From contig DAHUYW010000049.1 of the NCBI GenBank assembly GCA_027306915.1, positions 1 through 27,519 on the forward strand: a stretch of DNA of 27,519 bases, in the 5' to 3' direction. The DNA comes from Spirochaetales bacterium. GTDB lineage: Bacteria; Spirochaetota; Spirochaetia; DAHUYW01. Within the stretch, counting starts at the first letter, position 1, and each line of letters begins with the position of its first letter. The position numbers were made by a program, and so were the translations under genes. The notes under the pieces were generated by a model that had not been told where the DNA came from, ran no database searches, and saw only the letters and a program-made list of their open reading frames with translations. This document shows positions 6,654 to 13,909 of the stretch, one piece after another.

Positions 6654-7868
6654 ATGAACGCAACGAGGGGAAGGTACCAACATCCGCTTGTGTTGCTCGC
6701 GCCTGCAACCTTTTTCGATGGGTACGCGACGCTTGTGCTTTCCCTTGTTCTTCCCCTGATCCGGGATCAATTCCACCTCTCGCTCCAGCAGTCGGGGTTC
6801 CTTGCCTCGGCCATCTTTGCCGGTTCCTTCGGAACCTTTCTCCTTCTTCCGCTTGCGGACAGGGTGGGTCGCAAGCCGATTCTGATGATCACGATCGTGG
6901 GATACACCATGGCAACCCTACTCACCTCTTTCTCCCGGGGGATGGTCGGGTTTGCCGTCTTCCAATTCATCGCGCGACTCTTCCTGAACACGGAGATTGG
7001 CCTCGCCACCATTGTGCTGGTCGAGATGACCGAGCGCCTCAGGAGAGGAAAGGCTCTCGGCTTCTTGAGCTCGATGTCGGCCCTCGGCCAAGCCGCGGCC
7101 GGCGTCGGCTTCCTTCTCATCGTCACTTTCCACGCATCCTGGCGTGTGCTCTATCTTGTCGCGGTCATCCCACTGGTAGTCTTCGCCCGCGCGCGACGGC
7201 ACTTGAAGGAGACCGTGCGCCGCGACGTCCCGCAGCGAGAGATTCTCCGCGGGCTCTCACGCCGGTGGGTCATCGGGGCGACGATGCTCTCCTTTTTCAT
7301 CGCGATCTATCCCTCCGCGGTAACGACCCTCGCGTCGACCCTGGTTCTCGATGAGTGGCGTTTCACGGTGAGCGGCCTGCACCCCTGGTATCTCGGGGTG
7401 TGGATCCTATCGGTGAGCGGCTTCTTCCTCTCGGGGCGGCTCTTGGACTGGATTGGGCGGCGCCCAACCTCGATCCTCTTTTTCACGGCTACCGCCATTG
7501 CGGGATGGCTCGCCTTTACGGCGACCACGATGAACGGGCGCGTCATCGGCCTTGGCCTGGTGGTCTTTACGATTACGGGCTCCACCCCGTGCTTCGCGGC
7601 CTATTCCACCGAGATGTTCCCAAACGGGGTGCGGGGAACGATCGGCGCCTGGCTCCAGGCGATGAGCATCACCGGCGCCGCCATCGCCCCGGCGCTTGCG
7701 ACCTCGTTGAGCGTGCCGCTTCACTCCCTTGGCGCCGCCCTGGCGCTCATCGGCTCGTCCTATCTCGTTGCGGCCGCAATCGTCGTGCTCCTTCTCCCGG
7801 AGACCCGCGCCCTGGTGGAGCGCGGTGCGGAAGAGCCCCCCGACGCGCCGGAGCGCCTAGGACGGTGA
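6654..7868 (+). CDS. Major facilitator superfamily transporter
   Basis: The 404-residue protein has about twelve hydrophobic helices. It carries the loop 2-3 signature LADRVGRKP and its repeat in the second half, LLDWIGRRP. Other family features are FIARLFLNTEIG in helix 4, EMTERLRRG, STEMFPNGVRGT after helix 10, and the terminal PETRALVE motif, which resembles the PETKG/PETR ending of sugar and organic-acid carriers of the MHS/SP groups. It is a proton-coupled secondary carrier of the cytoplasmic membrane; the substrate cannot be predicted. The stop codon overlaps the GTG of the next gene (GTGA), so the two are translated together. The ribosome binding site is weak. Confidence 0.85.
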   Translation: MNATRGRYQHPLVLLAPATFFDGYATLVLSLVLPLIRDQFHLSLQQSGFLASAIFAGSFGTFLLLPLADRVGRKPILMITIVGYTMATLLTSFSRGMVGFAVFQFIARLFLNTEIGLATIVLVEMTERLRRGKALGFLSSMSALGQAAAGVGFLLIVTFHASWRVLYLVAVIPLVVFARARRHLKETVRRDVPQREILRGLSRRWVIGATMLSFFIAIYPSAVTTLASTLVLDEWRFTVSGLHPWYLGVWILSVSGFFLSGRLLDWIGRRPTSILFFTATAIAGWLAFTATTMNGRVIGLGLVVFTITGSTPCFAAYSTEMFPNGVRGTIGAWLQAMSITGAAIAPALATSLSVPLHSLGAALALIGSSYLVAAAIVVLLLPETRALVERGAEEPPDAPERLGR

Positions 7869-8260
7869 GGGCGCTCGCCGCTGCCCTGCTCTACGCTTGG
7901 CAGCTTCCGCAAAATGTGGCCGGCCTCCTGCTGACCCTTGCCCTTCGCCGCCGTATGGCGCGAAGGGAGAGCTACGGGGCAGCCTCCGCGTACTTCTGCT
8001 TCGAGCGGTTCGGGGGCTTAAGCCTTGGTCGCTACCTCTTGGTCCACCGAGATGCGGGCGGGCGTCTCGTCCGCCACGAGTACGGCCATTACCGGCAGTC
8101 AAAGCTCCTCGGACCGGCCTACCTCGTGGCAATCGGCCTCCCCTCAATCCTGTGGGCTTTAGCTTTCCCCCTGGTCCGCAGGCTGCGCCCGGCAACAAGC
8201 TACTTTTCCTTTCCCACCGAGCGATGGGCCGACCTCCTGGGCGACGTCGAGCAGGGGTAA
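7865..8260 (+). CDS. Small membrane protein with an HExxH motif (131 aa)
   Basis: The frame begins at a GTG that overlaps the MFS stop (GTGA), with TAGGA just upstream. The 131-residue protein has an N-terminal hydrophobic helix (about 3-26), an LSLGRYLLV strand, then RHEYGHYRQS (H71, E72, H75). A second hydrophobic segment follows (LLGPAYLVAIGLPSILWALAFPL, about 81-103), then FPTERWADLLG with E119. HExxH is the zinc-binding motif of many metallopeptidases, and E119 could be a third ligand, but the protein is far shorter than known peptidases. I recall similar small HEYGHxxQS proteins being annotated as hypothetical in other bacteria. The function is unknown. Translational coupling suggests it works with, or is at least expressed with, the MFS carrier. 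Confidence 0.65.
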   Translation: MRALAAALLYAWQLPQNVAGLLLTLALRRRMARRESYGAASAYFCFERFGGLSLGRYLLVHRDAGGRLVRHEYGHYRQSKLLGPAYLVAIGLPSILWALAFPLVRRLRPATSYFSFPTERWADLLGDVEQG

Positions 8261-8369
8261 CCTTGGCACGTGCAGCTGCAGTGAAGGCGGCCCGCGCGCG
8301 AGCCTTGCCCAGGCTGCGCGCGACTGCCGCATGCGGCCCGAGGAAGGCCGAGCACGGTTCGGGAGAGGC

Positions 8370-8378
8370 TGGTATAAT
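8370..8378 (+). promoter_or_regulatory. Extended -10 promoter (TGG-TATAAT) of the hybrid kinase
   Basis: A perfect TATAAT at 8373-8378 preceded by TGG makes a strong extended -10. Transcription should start near 8385. The last two bases of the element are the first two of an in-frame ATG at 8377, so that ATG cannot be translated from this transcript. The GTG at 8416 is the likely start. Confidence 0.6.
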
Positions 8379-8415
8379 GGCGCGACTGCCGATCCGCCCA
8401 CAAGGGGGCTTACCT

Positions 8416-11163
8416 GTGAATCTACGGGACGGATTCTTGCGCCTTTTTTCCTGGGTGACGAGGAACCTCTCGTTCGGAAGCGTCTATGCGCGCCTCGTCC
8501 TGCTGCTTATCTTCGTTCTCGCTCCCTCGCTGACCTTCTTGGTGTGGACGAACTCCGCATACCATGCACAGGTCACGAATCGAGCGCGCAATGATCTCGT
8601 TCGTCAGGCTCACTTCGTGGTGACCGAAGAGACCGACGTGGTCGAAAACACTCGCAAGCTCCTCTCCCTGCTCTCACCAATCGTAGTCGAAAGGAGAGGC
8701 GGCTTCGGCGAGGCCGACCGCCTCTTTCGGCAGATCGTCGCGAAGTATTCGCAATACCTGAACATCGGCTTTGCCACGCCCGACGGTAATGTCGCCGCAA
8801 GCGCGTTGGCGCTCTCCCACCCGGTCAACATCGCCGACCGCGACTACTTCCGCCGCGCACGCCAGACTCGACAGCTCGCGATCGGGATATTCCAAACAGG
8901 TCGGATCACGGGTCTCAATTCCATCAACCTCGGCTATCCGGTGATCGACGAGAACAACCGTGTCGTCGGGGTCCTCTTTGCAGCCATCGACCTCAACTGG
9001 CTGAATTGGTCGACCTCGCAGATTATGCCAGAGCTTCCGAGGGGCTCCTCGATGATGGAGATCGACTCGCACGGCGTCGTCCTCGTGCGCTGGCCCGAGC
9101 CGGGGGTTTTTGTCGGCACCTCCATAGCCTCCTCGGCTCTCTTCCGTTCCATGGTTGCGCAGCACGACGGGATAGTTCGCTCGCCGGGCGTCGACGGCAG
9201 GGAGCATCTCTATGCCTTCACCTCGATCGAGAGCACCCTGTTCAGCGGCACGATCTACATCGCCGTCGGGACCCCGATGAACGGGCTCACGGCGAGCGCC
9301 GGGGCGGCAGTCTACTCGACGGTTCGTAACGCGGCTCTGCTCATCCTGATGGCTTTTGTCTTCTTTTGGGCAGGCGCAGAGCTCCTCATTCTGCGCCAGA
9401 TCAAGGTGCTCCTACGGATCTCCAATCAGCTTCGAAAGGGCGATTTCAGCGCCCGAACGCATCTCCCGTACCGGGGAGAGATCGGAGAGCTGGCCCGCGC
9501 GCTCGACATGACGGCGGAGGCCATCGAGGACCACGTGGCCCGCCAGAAGCGGACCGAGGAGCAGCTTCGCGAGAGCGAGCGCCGGTATCGCGAGTTCGCC
9601 GATTTCCTCCCGCAGGTGGTCTTCGAGATCGACCTTTCAGGCAACATCACCTACGTGAATCGCTTTGCCTCTACGATGTTCGGCTACGTGGCCGAGGATC
9701 TCCCGGACGGACGAGCGAACGTCCTTGCGATGCTCATTCCCGAGGAGCGCATGCGAGCGCGCGCCAACCTCGAGAAGGTCGCCAGCGGTCAAGCGCCCGC
9801 GAGCGAGGAATTCACGGGTCTACGGAGGGATGGAACCACCTTTCCGATCGTTCTCTACTCGAGCCCCGTCCTGAAAGAGGGGAAGGCGATCGGTCTGCGC
9901 GGGCTCGTCATCGACCTCACCGATCTCAAAGCGGCCGAGCGGGAGCTTCGAGAAAGCGAGCAGCGGCTGCGGCAGTTTCAGAAGATCGAAGCGATCGGCC
10001 AGCTTGCGGGCGGTGTCGCCCACGATTTCAACAATCTCCTTACCGCGGTTCAGGGTTATGTCCAACTTGCCCGCACGGAAGTCGCCGAAGGAACGACGGC
10101 GGCCTCGTACCTCGACCGGATACGCGACATCGGCAAGCGCGGAGCGCAGCTCACGAACCAGCTCCTTCTGTTCAGCCGGCGGGCGCCGATGAAGTTCGCT
10201 CCGGTCAATCTGAACCACACCGTCCAGGGGGTGATTCGCATTCTCGATCCACTGCTCGGCGCACGCTTCGCAATTCGGGAGAACCTGGATCCGTCGCTCA
10301 ACGCAGTGGACGCGGACGAAGGCAATCTCGAGCAAGTCCTCATGAACTTGATCCTGAACGCGCGGGACGTCATGCCTGCCGGAGGCTCCATTTCAATCTC
10401 GACCCGCAACATCGAGCTCGACCCCGCGAACGACCAAGCTCCGAGCCAGCGGGGGGTGGCGGTAACGGTCCCGCTCGAAACCGGCCGAAGTGGAAGCTTC
10501 ATCGCCATTGCGGTGCGCGACTCGGGAGCGGGCATGGCTCAGTGGGTGATCGATCGCCTCTTCGAGCCCTTCTTTACGACGAAAGGCCGTGGAGAGGGAA
10601 GCGGGCTGGGGCTCTCCGTGGTGTATGGGATAGTAAAGGAGCATCGCGGCTGGATCGAGGTGTCGACCTCGCCGGGCGAGGGATCCTGTTTCGAGGTCTT
10701 TCTGCCCGCAATCGTGAGCCGGGCGGTGCCGGATGCCGAGAATCCCCGGAGGCAGGCGGCCGCGTTTGGCCACGGTGAAAGGGTACTCGTCGTCGAGGAC
10801 GAGGCGGACATCCTCTATTTTCTCGAGGCGGCCCTCTCCGCAAACGGATATCTCGTGACCTCCGCCGGCAACGCCGAGCGCGCCCTCGAGCTTTTCGGCA
10901 CGGGCGGCGGCGCCTTCGATATGGTGTTGAGCGACGTCGCTCTGGTTGCCATGGACGGCGTCGAGCTGGTGGCGGAGCTCAGACGGAGGCGGCCCGACCT
11001 TCCGTGCGTCCTTACGAGCGGCTTCTTGGGCGACCAATCGAGACTTCATCCTGTGGAGGGGGGAGGCTTTCGCTTTCTCCAGAAGCCCTTTTCCGTCGAA
11101 GAGCTGCTCTCGGCGGTTGCCGCCGCGAAACGAGAGGGGAGATCTCCGGATGCTCGACCGTGA
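8416..11163 (+). CDS. Membrane hybrid sensor histidine kinase (Cache-HAMP-PAS-HisKA-HATPase-REC)
   Basis: This 915-residue protein begins at a GTG preceded by AAGGGGG (8402-8408), downstream of a strong extended -10. A first membrane helix lies at about 16-40. It is followed by an extracytoplasmic sensor of about 260 residues with double-Cache features (ADRDYFRRARQTRQLAIGIF, then GYPVIDENNRVVGVLFAAID). A second helix is at about 305-327, a HAMP region at about 328-385 and a PAS domain at about 391-510. The HisKA box GGVAHDFNNLL carries the phosphorylated H536. The ATPase domain has an N-box (NLILNARDVM), DSGAG and GSGLGLS. The C-terminal receiver domain has DEAD at its start, phosphoacceptor D840 and the conserved lysine in LQKPF. 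It probably senses a small extracellular ligand. No partner with an output domain is adjacent, so the phosphate may go to a remote protein. Confidence 0.88.
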   Translation: MNLRDGFLRLFSWVTRNLSFGSVYARLVLLLIFVLAPSLTFLVWTNSAYHAQVTNRARNDLVRQAHFVVTEETDVVENTRKLLSLLSPIVVERRGGFGEADRLFRQIVAKYSQYLNIGFATPDGNVAASALALSHPVNIADRDYFRRARQTRQLAIGIFQTGRITGLNSINLGYPVIDENNRVVGVLFAAIDLNWLNWSTSQIMPELPRGSSMMEIDSHGVVLVRWPEPGVFVGTSIASSALFRSMVAQHDGIVRSPGVDGREHLYAFTSIESTLFSGTIYIAVGTPMNGLTASAGAAVYSTVRNAALLILMAFVFFWAGAELLILRQIKVLLRISNQLRKGDFSARTHLPYRGEIGELARALDMTAEAIEDHVARQKRTEEQLRESERRYREFADFLPQVVFEIDLSGNITYVNRFASTMFGYVAEDLPDGRANVLAMLIPEERMRARANLEKVASGQAPASEEFTGLRRDGTTFPIVLYSSPVLKEGKAIGLRGLVIDLTDLKAAERELRESEQRLRQFQKIEAIGQLAGGVAHDFNNLLTAVQGYVQLARTEVAEGTTAASYLDRIRDIGKRGAQLTNQLLLFSRRAPMKFAPVNLNHTVQGVIRILDPLLGARFAIRENLDPSLNAVDADEGNLEQVLMNLILNARDVMPAGGSISISTRNIELDPANDQAPSQRGVAVTVPLETGRSGSFIAIAVRDSGAGMAQWVIDRLFEPFFTTKGRGEGSGLGLSVVYGIVKEHRGWIEVSTSPGEGSCFEVFLPAIVSRAVPDAENPRRQAAAFGHGERVLVVEDEADILYFLEAALSANGYLVTSAGNAERALELFGTGGGAFDMVLSDVALVAMDGVELVAELRRRRPDLPCVLTSGFLGDQSRLHPVEGGGFRFLQKPFSVEELLSAVAAAKREGRSPDARP

Positions 11164-11244
11164 CAAACGGCGGAGGGGTGCGCCTCTTCGCAATCCATGA
11201 CCGTGCGGTCGCAACCGCTGGTCGCCTGCGTATCGTTTTGTCGC

Positions 11245-11273
11245 TTGACTTTTCGGCCCCCGCATGGTAACAA
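11245..11273 (+). promoter_or_regulatory. Possible distal promoter upstream of the RRM gene
   Basis: TTGACT (11245-11250), 17 bases, TAACAA (11268-11273), with TGG immediately before the -10. The -35 is good and the -10 weak. If active it would give a transcript with a leader of about 260 bases, or a separate small RNA. Confidence 0.3.
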
Positions 11274-11432
11274 GGCATAAGGCGCAGGAAGGGGGGCGCG
11301 CAGCTCCGGTTTTTGCGGCGCGGGCCCGCCATTTGTCACCGCATTTCGCTTCCGTCATTCTGCATGACCAGCACAAGCCGTACCACCGTCCGCCATACGG
11401 ACTCCACGCGCGGCACCGCTGCGGAAGCATGA

Positions 11433-11459
11433 TTGCCGAGCAAAAAACTCATATAAAAT
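11433..11459 (+). promoter_or_regulatory. Possible proximal promoter of the RRM gene
   Basis: TTGCCG (11433-11438), 15 bases, TAAAAT (11454-11459). The spacing is short, but this is the most AT-rich spot in the gap and the -10 matches 5 of 6. Confidence 0.35.
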
Positions 11460-11541
11460 TGCGGACTCCCTGAGTTCGTTTGTGATCAGAGATTCCACAG
11501 GCCGTTATGAATGGGGCTTCGGATAAAAAGGAGAGTAGGGG

Positions 11542-11829
11542 ATGTCGAAGAGGATCTACGTCGGAAACATGAGCTATGCGACCACCGAGGATGAGCTCGG
11601 GGAGCTTTTTGCCGAGTTCGGAAACGTCAGTTCAGTTGACATCATCGTCGACCGCTTCACGGGGCAGGGCAAGGGTTTCGGTTTCGTGGAGATGGAAAAC
11701 GAAGACGAGGCCATGACCGCCATCGCTGCGCTGAACGGGCGCGAGTTCGGCGGCCGGCAGCTTCGCGTCAACGAGGCCAAAGAGCGCGGAGCCGGCGGCC
11801 CTCGCACGGGCGCAAGCCACCGCTATTAG
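11542..11829 (+). CDS. RRM-domain RNA-binding protein
   Basis: This 95-residue protein is a single RNA recognition motif. RNP2 is IYVGNM (about 5-10) and RNP1 is KGFGFVEM (about 44-51), with aromatic residues at the RNA-stacking positions. A short glycine/arginine-rich tail (GAGGPRTGASHR) follows the fold. Proteins of this kind are common in cyanobacteria, spirochaetes and bacteroidetes and are often cold-induced or act as RNA chaperones binding single-stranded RNA in the cytoplasm. The start is well supported by AGGAG at 11529-11533, eight bases before the ATG. The gene is monocistronic and convergent with the 257-aa orphan, with 27 bases between the stops. Confidence 0.92.
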   Translation: MSKRIYVGNMSYATTEDELGELFAEFGNVSSVDIIVDRFTGQGKGFGFVEMENEDEAMTAIAALNGREFGGRQLRVNEAKERGAGGPRTGASHRY

Positions 11830-11856
11830 ACGCCGCAGGACGAGCGACGGGGAGCG

Positions 11857-12630
11857 CTACCTCTGGAAGTCGGGGATATCGAGGTAGCCGATTATTTCCC
11901 CTGCATAGTGGGAGATTCTCGAGAGGGCAACCTTGACGGTAATCCCCGTCAGCTCGAGTTTGTTCACCGAAGAGTTCAGGGTGAGGGTTGCATCGCCGTT
12001 GAAGCAACGCCGCTGCTCGCCCTCGATATCCTTGATCATCTCCAAGGTGAAAGTCCGGACTCTCTTGAAGAGTTTGTGAACCTCGACCAAAAGAGTCTGC
12101 TTGGCCTTCAACCGCTGGAGGAGCCTAGGCGCCTCCTTCTCGTCGTAGATAGCCTCGGTCTCATTGCAGAAGATCTCCATGCGACGTTTTGCCTGATTGA
12201 AGACGTTGTAGAAGCTGTCGAGCTCGAGAGAGCTCATGTGATCCAGGTCGAGGCGTTTCTTGTCGAAGAGCGGAAGATACTCCTCCTCGAAAAAAAGGAG
12301 ATAGTTGGCGAGATTCCTGATTTCGGGATCCTTGCTCGCCTTGACCATCTCGACCTCTTCAAAGCGGGAGCCGATTCTGGCCAGAAAGGGAAGCGGGCGC
12401 TCGCTTTGCGCCTTCTTCTCGGCGGCGGACGGATCGCCCGCGTCCGCCTCGGAACCGAGATCGAAGCTGGACACCAGGCGATCGCGGAAACTTCGCAACT
12501 TGGTAAGCTGCGAGTCGATGTAGGATCTTCTCTTGGGCTCAGCGGTGATCGCCAGGAGCCTCTCCAGAGTCTCGATATTCTTCTTTGTCTTTTCGTATTC
12601 CTGCGTGGGATCGCTTAGTTCATCGCTCAT
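11857..12630 (-). CDS. Orphan 257-aa helical cytoplasmic protein
   Basis: I do not recognise a family. The protein is almost wholly helical, and the first 60 residues (MSDELSDPTQEYEKTKKNIE onward) look like a coiled coil. A low-complexity linker (about 60-80, rich in S, A, D and E) separates it from a middle domain with FFEEEYLPLFDKKRLDLDHM and a cluster FNQAKRRMEIFCNETEAIYDEKE. The C-terminal 60 residues are more beta-like (DATLTLNSSVNKLELTGITV) and end in HYAGEIIGYLDIPDF. There is no signal peptide or membrane segment. Codon use matches its neighbours. It is transcribed alone between two genes of opposite orientation. A structural or regulatory role is possible, but nothing in the sequence proves it. 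Confidence 0.75.
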   Translation of the reverse strand: MSDELSDPTQEYEKTKKNIETLERLLAITAEPKRRSYIDSQLTKLRSFRDRLVSSFDLGSEADAGDPSAAEKKAQSERPLPFLARIGSRFEEVEMVKASKDPEIRNLANYLLFFEEEYLPLFDKKRLDLDHMSSLELDSFYNVFNQAKRRMEIFCNETEAIYDEKEAPRLLQRLKAKQTLLVEVHKLFKRVRTFTLEMIKDIEGEQRRCFNGDATLTLNSSVNKLELTGITVKVALSRISHYAGEIIGYLDIPDFQR

Positions 12631-12734
12631 GGTCTCTCATCCAGTGCATGGACGATCGGCGCCTTTGCTTGTCGGAAGTATACGTTTGTTCTCCGCCCTT
12701 TTGCAAGCTTAAATGGCTGGCGGCCTCGCGGCTC

Positions 12735-12763
12735 TTGCATCGACGCTTCGTCACCATTACAGT
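12735..12763 (+). promoter_or_regulatory. Sigma70-like promoter giving a leaderless transcript for the PLP enzyme
   Basis: TTGCAT (12735-12740), 17 bases, TACAGT (12758-12763). The predicted transcription start falls at about 12770, the A of the ATG, and there is no Shine-Dalgarno sequence before that ATG. Confidence 0.45.
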
Positions 12764-12769
12764 GCCCGC

Positions 12770-13909
12770 ATGAAGATACGTACCCTCTCCGTCCACACCG
12801 GGGTGAGCAAAGACTCGAGCTATAACTCGGTTATCACCCCTATCTATCCCTCGTCCACCTTCTATTTCGACGCGATCGGGAAGAACAAGGGCTACGACTA
12901 CACTCGCAGCGCCAATCCGACTCGCACGGCCCTGGAGGAGAATATCGCCGCCCTGGAGGGAGCGGTTGGCTGTTCCGCCACCGCGACCGGAATGGCGGCC
13001 ACGACAACCGTGATGTTCTTCCTGAAGCCCGGCGACCATGTCATAGCGGGGGATGATATCTATGGGGGAACCTATCGGCTCTTCAGCTCGATCATGACAA
13101 GGATGGGGATTGCCTTCTCGTTTGTGAACATGCGCGACCTCTCGGCCATCCGGTCGGCGCTTCGGCCGCAGACCCGCATGATCTGGATCGAGACCCCTTC
13201 GAATCCCCTCCTCAACATTACCGACATCGCCGCGGTGACTGCGATCGCCCGCACGAGCTCGATACTCACGGCGGCCGACAACACCTTTCTCTCGCCCTAC
13301 TTCCAGCGCCCTTTCGAATTCGGGGTCGACCTGATCATCCATTCGACTACGAAGTATTTGAACGGTCACAGCGATATCGTCGGGGGTGCGATTCTCTACC
13401 GCACGAAGGAGCTCGAGGAGCAGGGACGCTACCTCGTGAACGCGCTTGGCACCTCCCAGGCCCCGTTCGACTCATGGCTTGCCCTGCGCGGCGTAAAGAC
13501 TCTCTCGCAACGGATGGAGGCTCACCAGGAGAACGCGATGCGGATTGCCGAGTACCTGGAGCGCCACCCAGGGGTGAAGAAGGTCTTCTACCCCGGCCTT
13601 CCCAGCCATCCCCAGGCCGAGCTGATCCGCCGGCAGATGAAGGGCTTTGGCGGCATGCTCGCCTTCAATCTCGATACCTCCCGCGTGAGCATGGAGCGCT
13701 TCTTTTCGCGCCTCAAGCTCTTCACGCTGGCCGAATCCCTCGGCGGCGTCGAGTCGCTGATGGAGGTTCCCTGGTTGATGAGCCATGCCTCGATGGGAGA
13801 GCAGGGCCTGAAGGCTTCCGGGATAAGCCCCGAGACCATCCGGGTCTCGGTCGGGATCGAGGCGTGGGAAGACCTCATTGCCGATCTGGATGCGGGGCTT
13901 GCAGGCTGA
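12770..13909 (+). CDS. Cystathionine gamma-synthase / beta-lyase type PLP enzyme
   Basis: The 379-residue protein belongs to the Cys/Met metabolism PLP-dependent family. It starts MKIRTLSVHTGVSKDSSYNS as members usually do and has the PIYPSSTFYF and YDYTRSANPTRTALEENIAALE substrate and PLP-phosphate segments. GDDIYGGTYRLF is the typical aromatic cofactor-stacking region. The cofactor lysine is K195 in HSTTKYLNGHSD. The C-terminal LAESLGGVESLMEVPWLMSH and IRVSVGIE motifs are also conserved. Such enzymes interconvert cystathionine, homocysteine and cysteine. Gamma-synthase, gamma-lyase and beta-lyase cannot be told apart safely from sequence alone. The start is set at the family-typical MK; an in-frame ATG at 12713 adds 19 residues but overlaps the predicted promoter. 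The 3' end overlaps the convergent SDR gene by 35 bases. Confidence 0.88.
   Translation: MKIRTLSVHTGVSKDSSYNSVITPIYPSSTFYFDAIGKNKGYDYTRSANPTRTALEENIAALEGAVGCSATATGMAATTTVMFFLKPGDHVIAGDDIYGGTYRLFSSIMTRMGIAFSFVNMRDLSAIRSALRPQTRMIWIETPSNPLLNITDIAAVTAIARTSSILTAADNTFLSPYFQRPFEFGVDLIIHSTTKYLNGHSDIVGGAILYRTKELEEQGRYLVNALGTSQAPFDSWLALRGVKTLSQRMEAHQENAMRIAEYLERHPGVKKVFYPGLPSHPQAELIRRQMKGFGGMLAFNLDTSRVSMERFFSRLKLFTLAESLGGVESLMEVPWLMSHASMGEQGLKASGISPETIRVSVGIEAWEDLIADLDAGLAG

Larger units (their letters stand above)
11164..11541. other. 378-bp intergenic region before the RRM gene
   Basis: No convincing gene is seen here. It contains a TTGACT-17 bp-TAACAA pair (11245-11273) with a TGG extension, an AT-rich stretch at 11441-11460 with a second possible -10, and a short GCGGT-CGCA-ACCGC hairpin just after the kinase stop. 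The stretch from about 11460 to 11541 would be a leader of roughly 75 bases for the RRM gene, as seen in cold-regulated RNA-binding protein genes. A small RNA cannot be excluded. Confidence 0.4.

Noticed and set aside
8263..8278. TTGGCACG upstream of the hybrid kinase as a second sigma54 promoter.
   Set aside because: The GC of the -12 element is not ten bases from the GG (TG is found there), and RpoN tolerates almost no spacing change.
7897..8415. Long N-terminal extension of the hybrid kinase frame, overlapping the HExxH gene.
   Set aside because: The extension is proline- and arginine-rich shadow sequence, and a strong promoter and ribosome binding site lie downstream of it.
9366..10778. 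Long plus-strand frame inside the hybrid kinase.
   Set aside because: Arginine-rich translation without motifs in another frame of a well-supported gene.
11264..11473. 69-codon frame in the gap before the RRM gene.
   Set aside because: No ribosome binding site, biased basic composition and overlap with promoter-like sequence.
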